DNA of 28,353 nucleotides, from NCBI GenBank assembly GCA_038216175.1, contig JBBQQG010000012.1:1-28353 (forward strand), in the 5' to 3' direction. Origin of the DNA: JBBQQG01 sp038216175. GTDB taxonomy: Bacteria; Patescibacteriota; Saccharimonadia; Saccharimonadales; OMJO01. The notes beneath the pieces were generated by a model that saw only the letters and a list, made by a program, of their open reading frames with translations, was not told the DNA's origin and ran no database searches. Position numbers and translations under genes: made by a program. This document shows positions 15,294 to 22,859 of this stretch, in pieces. Position 1 is the stretch's first letter; each line of letters begins with the position of its first letter.

Positions 15294-17874
15294 ATATATT
15301 TGGTAGTGCAGCCAGATATTTTTTAAGTTTTGGTTCTTCACGGATTCGCCACTTAACTTTAGCTTCTATATCAGCCATACCGACTTTTATATTTCTCTCA
15401 AGTACAGGATTATTAAGTAATGGCGTAAAAAATTCAACATATTTTGACTGCCAAGAACTAGTATTTAGAGGAGCAGCTGCATAAACAGGAAAATCATCAA
15501 ATACTTTAGAATCACCCATTGTTTCTTCAAGTCTTTGCCAATTGTTTACCATCCAATCCCAAGCTTGATCGCGGCTGTAGCGGTTTCTCATTAAATATGC
15601 AAACCATCTAAAAATGTCCTGAGGTCTAACAAATCCGTTTATGCCTAAAGACTTATTTATAATATGTTTTATTTTTTTAGGATCTCTTGTTTCTGTAACT
15701 GCAGCACATATCGCAAGTTGAATTTCAGGATTTGATGATTTTTGATATATTTTAAGCAAATCGTCTAATATGTCTTTCTTGCTATGTCTTATCATTGAAG
15801 TAAGAATTAACACGCGTTGTTCTGATCGTAATGAAACTATGTCTTTTACTTTATTAAAACGATTTTCAGCTTCAAAAATTACCGATTTATCTTCGCCTGC
15901 AATTAACAGTCCAATTGTAGTCTGCCTTAGCAGAATATCATTGGCTGTATCGTTAGCTAAGTTGTCCCAGCCGAGTTTCTTATAATTGTTAGTAGCCAAT
16001 TTTCGTCTAATTAGTTTGAGTTTTTCTTCTGATTTATCATCTCCGTCTATAAGCGACATTGAAGTACCGACAATTCGAGCTATCATACCCCAAACAGCTT
16101 CTCTTGTTTCATGTTGGCAATTTAGCACAATCTCTAATGCATCGGTTATCGAAGCTTCACCAGCCCTTGATAGCAGCAGAAGATCATTTAAAATATTTAT
16201 TCTAGCTTCGGTTGGTAGCTTTTGAGCTGCTATTTCGCTAGCTAACTCAGCCCGCATTTTCTTATCGGCATAATTGACAATATAATGACCGCTGCCATTT
16301 ATATTTAAAATAACATTGCTTGCTTTATTAGAATCCTGACTATCGTGTCTGTCTTCTAAAATTTCCTTTTTTAATTTAATGTTTGATAGAAGTGGTATTG
16401 GCCATAGACTTTTTGTATCATCTCCATCAAGTAAAAGCCGCTTTTGGCTTAATTTTAATTCGTTATTATGGGCTGTGACTGTTACCATCGGCATTCCCGA
16501 CTGATTTAACCAAGGGTCCATAAAATTATGTACGTCTTTGTTGCTGGCCTTAGACAATATTTCCCATAAATTATTTCTATCGGTATTCTGATATGAATAT
16601 TTCGCGAAATATAGTTTCATTCCTTTTTTAAAATTTTCATTACCAACATATTCAATCAACATCCTAATTAATCGTCCGCCTTTTATATATAAAATAGCAG
16701 GATCAAACATTGTGCTAATTGCTTCTGGATTCTTAACTTCCATTCTAACCGGTTGAACGTCTTTATATACGTCGCGAGAAGTAGTATAAATAACATCGCT
16801 TAACATATATTGTTCCCACTGGTTCCAGTCTGGATGTAGAGCATCGAGTACGATATGTTCCATTATTCCAGCGAAGCTTTCATTTAGCCACAAATCATCC
16901 CACCATTTCATTGTGACTAGATTTCCAAACCATTGATGCGACATTTCGTGGCCAACAACCATTGATACATATTGCTCCGACGATAACGAACGGTTTTGTT
17001 TTTCGCATAGAAGCGCGATTTCACGATATGTAATAAGTCCCCAATTTTCCATGGCACCAGATTCGAAGTCAGGCAGTGCAACTTGATCACATTTCGGTAA
17101 AGGAAATGGTGTCTGAAAATAATCTGTAAAATATTCTAGAATTTTAACGGCTTCATTATTGGCATACTCGAGTGATGAAATAGGTTGGATGATAGTCGAC
17201 CAAGTTTTGACCAATACTCCATCCTTTGTTTTTTTCTCAGTTCCATGAAGTTCACCAATCACAAATGCTAACAGATAAGATGACATTCTTGGGGTAGTTT
17301 GAAACTCTGTTTTAACCAAACTCTTATCTAACTTAGTAATTTTTTCAATTGGTGTATTTGATAAAACTATGTCTTTTTTTTCACTAGTCAAGGTTAATTT
17401 AAATGTCGCTTTAGCATCAGGTTCATCAATGCAAGGGATCGCTTCACGAGCATGATGGCTTTCGAACTGTGTAGAGATAAGTGATTTCTTTATATCTTTA
17501 TCTTGAAAATATGAAGGATAAATGCCATGCATTGAATCAGTGATTTTACCAGAAAATTTTATGCTTAGCCGGTATTCACCGTTATTAAGTAATTTATCAG
17601 TATGAATTCTTAGTTCGTCAAATTTATTATGTGTATTTATTCTAATTACCGGAATCTCATGCCAACCATTTTTTTTATCTTTAAAATGCAATGTAGTATT
17701 TTTTATTTTAAGATATTTCTGATGAAGTACTATTCTTTTGGCGGGGCGGCCTGTTTTAGTGCCGGTAACCAAAATTTCGCCTGAAAAAATCATTTTATTC
17801 CTGTCTGGAAAAAGCGAAACATCATAATGTATCGGTATAAACTGTTTAACTAATCTAGCTACAATTTTGCTCAT
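15286..17874 (-). CDS. M1-family zinc aminopeptidase (PepN/ERAP-like)
   Basis: This metallopeptidase removes N-terminal residues from peptides. The 862 residues hold an N-terminal beta domain, a thermolysin-like catalytic domain with GAMEN (273-277), HEMSH (309-313) and the third zinc ligand Glu332 in WLNESFA, and a ~350-residue ERAP1-like helical C-terminal domain. The active-site helix reads HEMSH rather than the common HELAH/HEIAH, with ligands intact. It has no signal peptide, so it is probably cytosolic and may feed on imported peptides. ATG 17874 is chosen over 17883 because the extended -10 (17890-17882) covers the latter and lies seven bases before the former. It overlaps convergent rnhB by eight bases. 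Confidence 0.95.
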   Translation of the reverse strand: MSKIVARLVKQFIPIHYDVSLFPDRNKMIFSGEILVTGTKTGRPAKRIVLHQKYLKIKNTTLHFKDKKNGWHEIPVIRINTHNKFDELRIHTDKLLNNGEYRLSIKFSGKITDSMHGIYPSYFQDKDIKKSLISTQFESHHAREAIPCIDEPDAKATFKLTLTSEKKDIVLSNTPIEKITKLDKSLVKTEFQTTPRMSSYLLAFVIGELHGTEKKTKDGVLVKTWSTIIQPISSLEYANNEAVKILEYFTDYFQTPFPLPKCDQVALPDFESGAMENWGLITYREIALLCEKQNRSLSSEQYVSMVVGHEMSHQWFGNLVTMKWWDDLWLNESFAGIMEHIVLDALHPDWNQWEQYMLSDVIYTTSRDVYKDVQPVRMEVKNPEAISTMFDPAILYIKGGRLIRMLIEYVGNENFKKGMKLYFAKYSYQNTDRNNLWEILSKASNKDVHNFMDPWLNQSGMPMVTVTAHNNELKLSQKRLLLDGDDTKSLWPIPLLSNIKLKKEILEDRHDSQDSNKASNVILNINGSGHYIVNYADKKMRAELASEIAAQKLPTEARINILNDLLLLSRAGEASITDALEIVLNCQHETREAVWGMIARIVGTSMSLIDGDDKSEEKLKLIRRKLATNNYKKLGWDNLANDTANDILLRQTTIGLLIAGEDKSVIFEAENRFNKVKDIVSLRSEQRVLILTSMIRHSKKDILDDLLKIYQKSSNPEIQLAICAAVTETRDPKKIKHIINKSLGINGFVRPQDIFRWFAYLMRNRYSRDQAWDWMVNNWQRLEETMGDSKVFDDFPVYAAAPLNTSSWQSKYVEFFTPLLNNPVLERNIKVGMADIEAKVKWRIREEPKLKKYLAALPNIFI

Positions 17875-17881
17875 TGACTTC

Positions 17882-17890
17882 ATTTTATCA
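17882..17890 (-). promoter_or_regulatory. Extended -10 of the M1 peptidase gene (leaderless)
   Basis: On the minus strand TGA-TAAAAT ends seven bases before ATG 17874. The upstream ATG at 17883 falls inside this element, so it would not be transcribed. Confidence 0.55.
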
Positions 17891-17915
17891 CAGGGGCGGA
17901 GTTAGGCTGATTGCC

Positions 17916-17944
17916 TTGACGGTTCATAGCTTAAAATGTATAAT
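17916..17944 (+). promoter_or_regulatory. Near-consensus sigma70-type promoter of nusA
   Basis: TTGACG (17916-17921), 17 bases, TATAAT (17939-17944). It is the closest match to the -35/-10 consensus with ideal spacing in the window. The predicted start is near A17951, giving a leader of about 53 bases that includes the hairpin at 17955-17978. Confidence 0.75.
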
Positions 17945-17954
17945 GTCATCAGAC

Positions 17955-17978
17955 ATCCGGCCACAGGTCGGATTTTTT
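17955..17978 (+). terminator. Intrinsic-terminator hairpin in the nusA leader (probable attenuator)
   Basis: ATCCGGCC (17955-17962), loop ACA and GGTCGGAT (17966-17973) form an eight-pair stem including one G-U, followed by an uninterrupted run of six T (17973-17978). The upstream gene is divergent, so no rightward transcript other than that from the nusA promoter needs ending here. The hairpin begins about five bases after the predicted transcription start. NusA stimulates pausing and intrinsic termination in other bacteria, which makes feedback attenuation the natural reading; that is inference. Confidence 0.7.
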
Positions 17979-18003
17979 AATAGCTAATGAAAGGATAATA
18001 AAA

Positions 18004-19182
18004 ATGGAAGAGTTGGACGTAAAACAGTTGGCGCTATCAGTTAAAACCATAGCCGAAGAAAAAAATTTGCCAGAAGATGCCGTTCAGGAAGTAGTAGAAC
18101 AGGCGCTTGCTGCAGCTTATCGAAGAGATTATGGAGATAGAGAACAGGAAGTAAGGGTAAGCATGAATCTAAATACTGGAGAAGTAGATGCCTTTATTTC
18201 GAAAGAAGTAGTCGAAAAAATTGGCGATGAACATTTTGAAATAAGTGTAAAAGACGCATCTGTCATGCAAAAAAATATAAAGGTCGGCGATATGATCGAA
18301 GTACATGAAAAAGTCGAAAACTTTGGCCGAGTCGCAGCTCAAACAGCCAAACAAGTAATTTTACAGCGTCTTCGAGAAGCTGAACGAGAAATCATTATGG
18401 CTGAGTACGAAGATAAGATTGGAACAGTTATAAACGGAATAGTTTCTAGAGTTGAAGGCCGTCTTGTCAGGGTAGATTTAGGTAAGGCGCAGGGGATTAT
18501 GCCAATGAGTGAACAGATTCAGGGAGAGAGATATTATCCTGGTCAACGACTTAAAGTATTTCTTAAAGATGTTGAAAGAGGTTTTCGCGGTCCTCAGCTA
18601 GTAGTTTCTCGCGGCAATAAGGAATTCATTGAATGGCTGTTTCGTGCAGAGGTTCCTGAAATGGAAAACGGAGCGGTTGAGATTAAAGATATAGCCAGAG
18701 AAGCTGGAGTTCGAAGTAAAATAGCCGTTAAAAGTTCTGTTCAAGGTGTAGATCCGGTTGGCACTTTCGTTGGTGGTCACGGCACGCGTGTGAACGCGGT
18801 AATGAGCGAAGTCGGTGAGCAGGAAAAAATAGACATTGTTGTATGGGCTGAAGACACTATAGAGTACATAACAAATGCACTTAGTCCTACAAAAGTTACT
18901 AAAGTGATATTAGATGAATCAAATAAAAAAGCTAAAGTTGTTGTACCTGAAGATCAGCTAAGCATTGCAATTGGTAAAAGTGGACAGAACGTAAGACTGG
19001 CAAGTAAATTAGCCGGATATGATATAGATATTGCATCTGAGCAACCTGAACCAGAGCAAAAAGTTGATGAAACTGTAGTTGAATCTAAACCGGTAGTTGT
19101 TCAAAAACTAAAGAAAAAAGAACAACTTGAGAGCTCACTTCTAGAAGCTATTGAAGAACACGGTACTGATAGCGACAAATAG
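18004..19182 (+). CDS. nusA: Transcription termination/antitermination factor NusA
   Basis: NusA binds RNA polymerase and the nascent RNA, promoting pausing and termination, or antitermination with partners. The order in 392 residues is an N-terminal polymerase-binding domain (1 to ~125), S1 domain (about 137-203, GTVINGIVSRVEGRLVRVDLG), KH1 with VGGHGTR and KH2 with IGKSGQNVRLA, then an acidic/basic tail without the acidic repeats of E. coli NusA. AAGGA at 17991-17995 is eight bases from the ATG. The common neighbours rimP, ylxR and infB are absent here; it stands alone between divergent M1 peptidase and clpC. Its leader carries a terminator-like hairpin. Confidence 0.97.
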   Translation: MEELDVKQLALSVKTIAEEKNLPEDAVQEVVEQALAAAYRRDYGDREQEVRVSMNLNTGEVDAFISKEVVEKIGDEHFEISVKDASVMQKNIKVGDMIEVHEKVENFGRVAAQTAKQVILQRLREAEREIIMAEYEDKIGTVINGIVSRVEGRLVRVDLGKAQGIMPMSEQIQGERYYPGQRLKVFLKDVERGFRGPQLVVSRGNKEFIEWLFRAEVPEMENGAVEIKDIAREAGVRSKIAVKSSVQGVDPVGTFVGGHGTRVNAVMSEVGEQEKIDIVVWAEDTIEYITNALSPTKVTKVILDESNKKAKVVVPEDQLSIAIGKSGQNVRLASKLAGYDIDIASEQPEPEQKVDETVVESKPVVVQKLKKKEQLESSLLEAIEEHGTDSDK

Positions 19183-19203
19183 TTTTTACTAATTAGGTAG
19201 CAA

Positions 19204-19225
19204 TAAACATGTTTACAGATGTAAA
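19204..19225. repeat. Two overlapping palindromes upstream of the clpC CIRCE element
   Basis: TAAACATGTTTA (19204-19215) is a perfect 12-base palindrome. It overlaps TTTACA-GA-TGTAAA (19212-19225), an inverted repeat with a two-base centre. They sit immediately left of CIRCE. Neither ends in a T run, so they are poor terminators for nusA. They could bind a second regulator of clpC; the protein is unknown. Otherwise 19183-19203 shows nothing. Confidence 0.4.
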
Positions 19226-19252
19226 TTAGCACTCTTGACTAGCGAGTGCTAA
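19226..19252. promoter_or_regulatory. CIRCE operator (HrcA binding site)
   Basis: TTAGCACTC (19226-19234), nine bases, GAGTGCTAA (19244-19252): an exact match to the CIRCE consensus with the standard spacing. HrcA binds this inverted repeat and represses chaperone genes until heat or misfolded protein titrates the chaperonin. The -35 of the clpC promoter lies in its spacer, so bound HrcA would directly block RNA polymerase. hrcA itself is not in the window. Confidence 0.95.
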
Positions 19253-19262
19253 TTGGTATTAT
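19235..19262 (+). promoter_or_regulatory. clpC promoter embedded in CIRCE
   Basis: TTGACT (19235-19240) in the CIRCE spacer, 16 bases, then TATTAT (19257-19262) preceded by TGG, an extended -10. The predicted start near 19269 gives a leader of about 41 bases with an AAAGGATGGG-type ribosome site before ATG 19310. Confidence 0.75.
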
Positions 19263-19309
19263 ATATATAGCGGTATTTAAGAAATCGCAAAAAAGGATGG
19301 GAATATCAT

Positions 19310-21811
19310 ATGTTACCTAACAGCGCAGATTTTCAAGAATTTTTAAATCATTTAACAGATAATGCTTTATCTAGTCTTAAACATGCTGGAGCGATAGCAC
19401 AGAGTTTTGGCAGTGCATATGTCGGTACTGAGCATTTACTTCTTGGAGTTTTAGCACAAGATTCAAGCATGGGCGCTAAAATACTGGAAACTGCCGGAGT
19501 CTCTCTCGACAGGGCCAGACTTGCTCTTAATCTAACACCTAAAACTTTAGTGATTAACATGGGAACAAAAGGTCTAAGTGAAACTGCTAAATTGACACTG
19601 AAAATGGCATACGATGTTGCTCAAGATTTCTCTCAGGAATATTGTGGCACTGAGCATATTTTATACAGTATATTAACTCAAAAAAACGCCAGAGCTACCG
19701 TGCTACTGCGTGATATGAATGTGAATGTAGACAATTTAATCAACGAATTGGAACAAAAGCTGAACTCACAGCAGTTTGACGAAAACGATTCAAATATTGG
19801 AAGTCAGCGACGCCGTTCTTCCAAACAAAGAAAAACTGCACTAGATTTTTTTGGGAGTGATCTTACAAATTTGGCTAGAGAAGGCAAACTTGATCCGGTT
19901 GTCGGTCGAGAAAATCAAATCAGGCGGGTTATTACGATATTAAATAGACGAACAAAGAATAATCCAGTACTAATTGGTGAACCAGGTGTTGGTAAGACGG
20001 CAATAGTTGAAGGATTAGCACAGCGTATTATTAGCGAAGATGTGCCCGATAGTTTAATTGATAAACGTATTGTTATGCTTGATCTTGCAGGCATGATAGC
20101 TGGTACAAAATACCGGGGAGAATTTGAAGAACGTCTGAAGAAAGTCATGGCTGAGCTTGAAAACGATAAAAAAACTATTGTCTTTATTGATGAACTGCAT
20201 TTGATAGTAGGTGCAGGTGCAGCAGAAGGTGCTATGGACGCTGGGAATATCTTAAAGCCGGCCCTTGCAAGAGGTAAAATTCAGCTTATTGGAGCAACTA
20301 CAACAGCTGAGTATACCAAACATATCGAAAAAGATGCCGCTCTTGAACGTAGGTTTCAGCCGATACAAGTTCCAGAAACTAATGTAATTGAATCAGTAGC
20401 GATACTAAAAGGTTTAAGAAAACACTACGAAGAATTTCATAATGTAAAAATAAGCGACGAAGTTATTGAAGATACTGTTGCATTAGCAAAAAGATATATT
20501 AACGATAGATTTATGCCGGATAAAGCGATAGATTTAATGGACGAGACAGCTGCTCACCTACGTGTTGATCGGGGTAAAACTCCTCCTGAAGCTAGAAAAC
20601 TACAGAAAGAATTAAAAAACGTAAATAAGCGAAAAGAAGAAGCAGCCGATAATGACGATTATGAAAAGGCAGCTCAATTTAAGCAGCGGGCTAGTCAAAT
20701 TAATGAAGAACTAAAAAAGTTGGCAGCTGAAGGTAAAACCGCTAATACAATTGACATGAAAAGCGATGATGTTGCTGAAGTTGTTGCGAGAATGACCGGC
20801 GTACCGGTAACAAAGGTTATAAGAGCTGAAGCGAAATATCTTTTAAGCCTTGAAAAAAATCTTACTAGATATGTTATTGGACAGAAAGAAGCTGTATCGG
20901 TGGTTTCCAAAGCTATTAGACGAAACAGGGTCGGTATTGGAAGCGGTGTACGTCCGATCGGGTCATTTATATTTATGGGGCCTACTGGCGTAGGAAAAAC
21001 AGAATTAGCCAGAGTATTAGCTCGTGAATTTTTCGGCAGCGCCGATGCACTTATTAAGATTGATATGAGTGAATTTGGCGAGCACCACACTGTATCACGA
21101 TTAGTTGGCGCTCCGGCTGGCTATGTCGGTTATGATGACGGTGGTCAATTAACTGACAAAATACGTCGTCATCCATACAGCTTGGTTTTGTTCGATGAAA
21201 TTGAAAAGGCACACCCAGATGTATTTAATATGTTGCTTCAGATTTTAGAAGACGGCGTTCTTACTGATGCTAAGGGTAGAAAAATAGATTTCAGTAATTC
21301 AATTATAATAATGACAAGCAATCTTGGTGCCGATAAGCTTCAAAAAGAATCAGAATTTGGATTTCATGCCAGTAAGCGTGGCGATTTGAAAGACTTGGAT
21401 GTCCTTCATGAAAATAACAAAGGCAAAGTTCTTGATGAAGTAAAAAAGATGATGAAGCCGGAACTAATAAATAGATTAGATAAGATCGTAGTATTTAGGG
21501 CTCTTAGCAAACAAGATGTGCTAAGAATATTAGATCTTCAAATTGACGAGCTACGTCAAAGATTAATCAAAAGAGGAATTGGAGTACAGCTTACTCCTGC
21601 TGCCAAACAATATCTTCTTAACAGCGGCTACGACGTCCAAAATGGTGCCAGACCTATGAGAAGATTTATTCAGGAAACATTAGAAGACCACATTGCTGTA
21701 GGTTTGCTGGAAGATACATATAATCGAGGAGACGTGATTAAAGTTGGTGTAAAAAATGACGAATTAGTATATAGTACTGAAAATGAAAAAATATTGGAAA
21801 AATCAAAATAA
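19310..21811 (+). CDS. clpC: ClpC-type AAA+ unfoldase of the Clp protease
   Basis: ClpC is a hexameric ATPase that unfolds proteins and feeds them to ClpP. The 833 residues show a double Clp N-domain (1 to ~145), AAA-1 with Walker A GEPGVGKT (223-230) and Walker B IVFIDELHL, a short middle domain with a UVR-like segment (KRKEEAADNDDYEKAAQFKQ) that marks ClpC rather than ClpB, and AAA-2 with GPTGVGKT (557-564). The loop FGF (683-685) occupies the place of the L/V/I-GF ClpP-docking tripeptide, and a D2-small domain ends the protein. CIRCE over the promoter indicates HrcA heat-shock control. ClpC is controlled by CtsR in Bacillus; no CtsR tandem repeat is seen. ClpP and adaptor genes are not in the window. 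Confidence 0.97.
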   Translation: MLPNSADFQEFLNHLTDNALSSLKHAGAIAQSFGSAYVGTEHLLLGVLAQDSSMGAKILETAGVSLDRARLALNLTPKTLVINMGTKGLSETAKLTLKMAYDVAQDFSQEYCGTEHILYSILTQKNARATVLLRDMNVNVDNLINELEQKLNSQQFDENDSNIGSQRRRSSKQRKTALDFFGSDLTNLAREGKLDPVVGRENQIRRVITILNRRTKNNPVLIGEPGVGKTAIVEGLAQRIISEDVPDSLIDKRIVMLDLAGMIAGTKYRGEFEERLKKVMAELENDKKTIVFIDELHLIVGAGAAEGAMDAGNILKPALARGKIQLIGATTTAEYTKHIEKDAALERRFQPIQVPETNVIESVAILKGLRKHYEEFHNVKISDEVIEDTVALAKRYINDRFMPDKAIDLMDETAAHLRVDRGKTPPEARKLQKELKNVNKRKEEAADNDDYEKAAQFKQRASQINEELKKLAAEGKTANTIDMKSDDVAEVVARMTGVPVTKVIRAEAKYLLSLEKNLTRYVIGQKEAVSVVSKAIRRNRVGIGSGVRPIGSFIFMGPTGVGKTELARVLAREFFGSADALIKIDMSEFGEHHTVSRLVGAPAGYVGYDDGGQLTDKIRRHPYSLVLFDEIEKAHPDVFNMLLQILEDGVLTDAKGRKIDFSNSIIIMTSNLGADKLQKESEFGFHASKRGDLKDLDVLHENNKGKVLDEVKKMMKPELINRLDKIVVFRALSKQDVLRILDLQIDELRQRLIKRGIGVQLTPAAKQYLLNSGYDVQNGARPMRRFIQETLEDHIAVGLLEDTYNRGDVIKVGVKNDELVYSTENEKILEKSK

Positions 21812-21853
21812 TTATTTGAGTAAAAGATTTTACATCTAACTGGTTACTGAAGG

Positions 21854-21859
21854 TATACT
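21854..21859 (+). promoter_or_regulatory. -10 of the HEMLH protein gene (leaderless)
   Basis: TATACT ends seven bases before ATG 21867, the same hexamer and spacing as gatC. No Shine-Dalgarno is present. The 55-base gap after clpC also holds GTAAAA-GA-TTTTAC (21820-21833), whose role is unclear. Confidence 0.5.
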
Positions 21860-21866
21860 GAGTCAG

Positions 21867-22838
21867 ATGAAAGTATTATCTAAATTAGTTTCGCTAATAT
21901 TATTACTAGCACTATTAATCACGCCAGTGGTTTTATATAACGACAGGTTAATGATTTTTGACTGGTTTAGGTTGAGGAATTATATTCCAAGTAGTCAAAT
22001 TTCTAAATTAGCGGATGAAACAACCATGAACACTTACGGTCGGCATCTTTTTTATGTTTATCATCCGTCACTTGAGAGTAAGTTGGATTTTAACGGCCAT
22101 TGTTCAAACGGTGAAAGAACAATAGTGCTTGGATGTTATATTTCCAGACAAGGGATATATATTTACGATATTCAAGATTCACGATTAAATGGAGTAGAAG
22201 ACGTTACAGCAGCCCATGAAATGCTTCATGCTGGTTATGAAAGGTTAAACTCAAACGAAAAGCAGCATATAGATAATTTAGTTACATCTGCGTTTTCTCA
22301 AGTACAAGACAAACGTGTAAGAGATACTATCGAGGAATATCGGAAGCAGGATCCAAGCGTGGTGCCAAATGAATTACATTCGATACTCGGTACTGAAGTA
22401 ATGAACCTACCACCAGAACTCGAAGCCTACTACACTAAATTTTTTAGTAACCGAAAAGCTGTAGTAGCCTTTTCTCAAAAATACGAGCAGGCATTTACTT
22501 TACAGCAACAAAAAGTCACGAACGACGACGGTCAATTAAAAATTCTAAAAGCAAAAATTGACAATCTAACTGCTTCACTCGACAGTCAACTTAACACGTT
22601 AAATAAGGAAAAAGCTAAGATGGACCAGCTATTGGCTTCAAAGCAAACGCAGCAGTACAACGATGCTGTTCCAGGATTTAATGCCCAGGTCGTTGGTTAT
22701 AATAATGATGTCGCGACGGCGCGTAGTTTAATCGACCAGTATAATAATATAGTCAAAGATCGCAATAATAGTGCACTTGAAGAAAACGAACTGATAAAAG
22801 CCATAGATAGTCGTCCTAATGCTGTCCAAACTAAGTAA
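21867..22838 (+). CDS. Membrane-anchored putative zinc metallopeptidase with a C-terminal coiled coil
   Basis: The protein has 323 residues: an N-terminal signal-anchor helix (about 5-24), an extracytoplasmic domain with AAHEMLHAGYERL, whose HEMLH (117-121) fits the HExxH zinc-site pattern, and a following NELHSILGTEV that could give the third ligand (Glu169 or Glu177). Next come PPELEAYYTKFF and a coiled coil (about 205-300, KILKAKIDNLTASLDSQLNTL). Cys79 and Cys90 could form a disulfide outside the membrane. I do not recognise a named peptidase family, and activity is inferred from the motif alone. Possible roles are processing of envelope or host proteins. It lies 55 bases after clpC, with its own -10, and 21 bases before radA. 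Confidence 0.85.
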   Translation: MKVLSKLVSLILLLALLITPVVLYNDRLMIFDWFRLRNYIPSSQISKLADETTMNTYGRHLFYVYHPSLESKLDFNGHCSNGERTIVLGCYISRQGIYIYDIQDSRLNGVEDVTAAHEMLHAGYERLNSNEKQHIDNLVTSAFSQVQDKRVRDTIEEYRKQDPSVVPNELHSILGTEVMNLPPELEAYYTKFFSNRKAVVAFSQKYEQAFTLQQQKVTNDDGQLKILKAKIDNLTASLDSQLNTLNKEKAKMDQLLASKQTQQYNDAVPGFNAQVVGYNNDVATARSLIDQYNNIVKDRNNSALEENELIKAIDSRPNAVQTK

Positions 22839-22859
22839 TCTTATATAAACTAATGCTAC

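Noticed and set aside
17987..17998. Three-codon ORF (MKG) in the nusA leader
   Set aside because: It encloses the nusA Shine-Dalgarno and is too short to distinguish from chance.
20695..21090. 131-codon open frame antisense to clpC
   Set aside because: It lies opposite the conserved AAA-2 domain of ClpC and mirrors its codon pattern; no family resemblance or start signal.
21820..21833. GTAAAA-GA-TTTTAC inverted repeat after clpC as a terminator
   Set aside because: The two-base loop cannot form a normal hairpin, and no T run follows beyond the arm itself.
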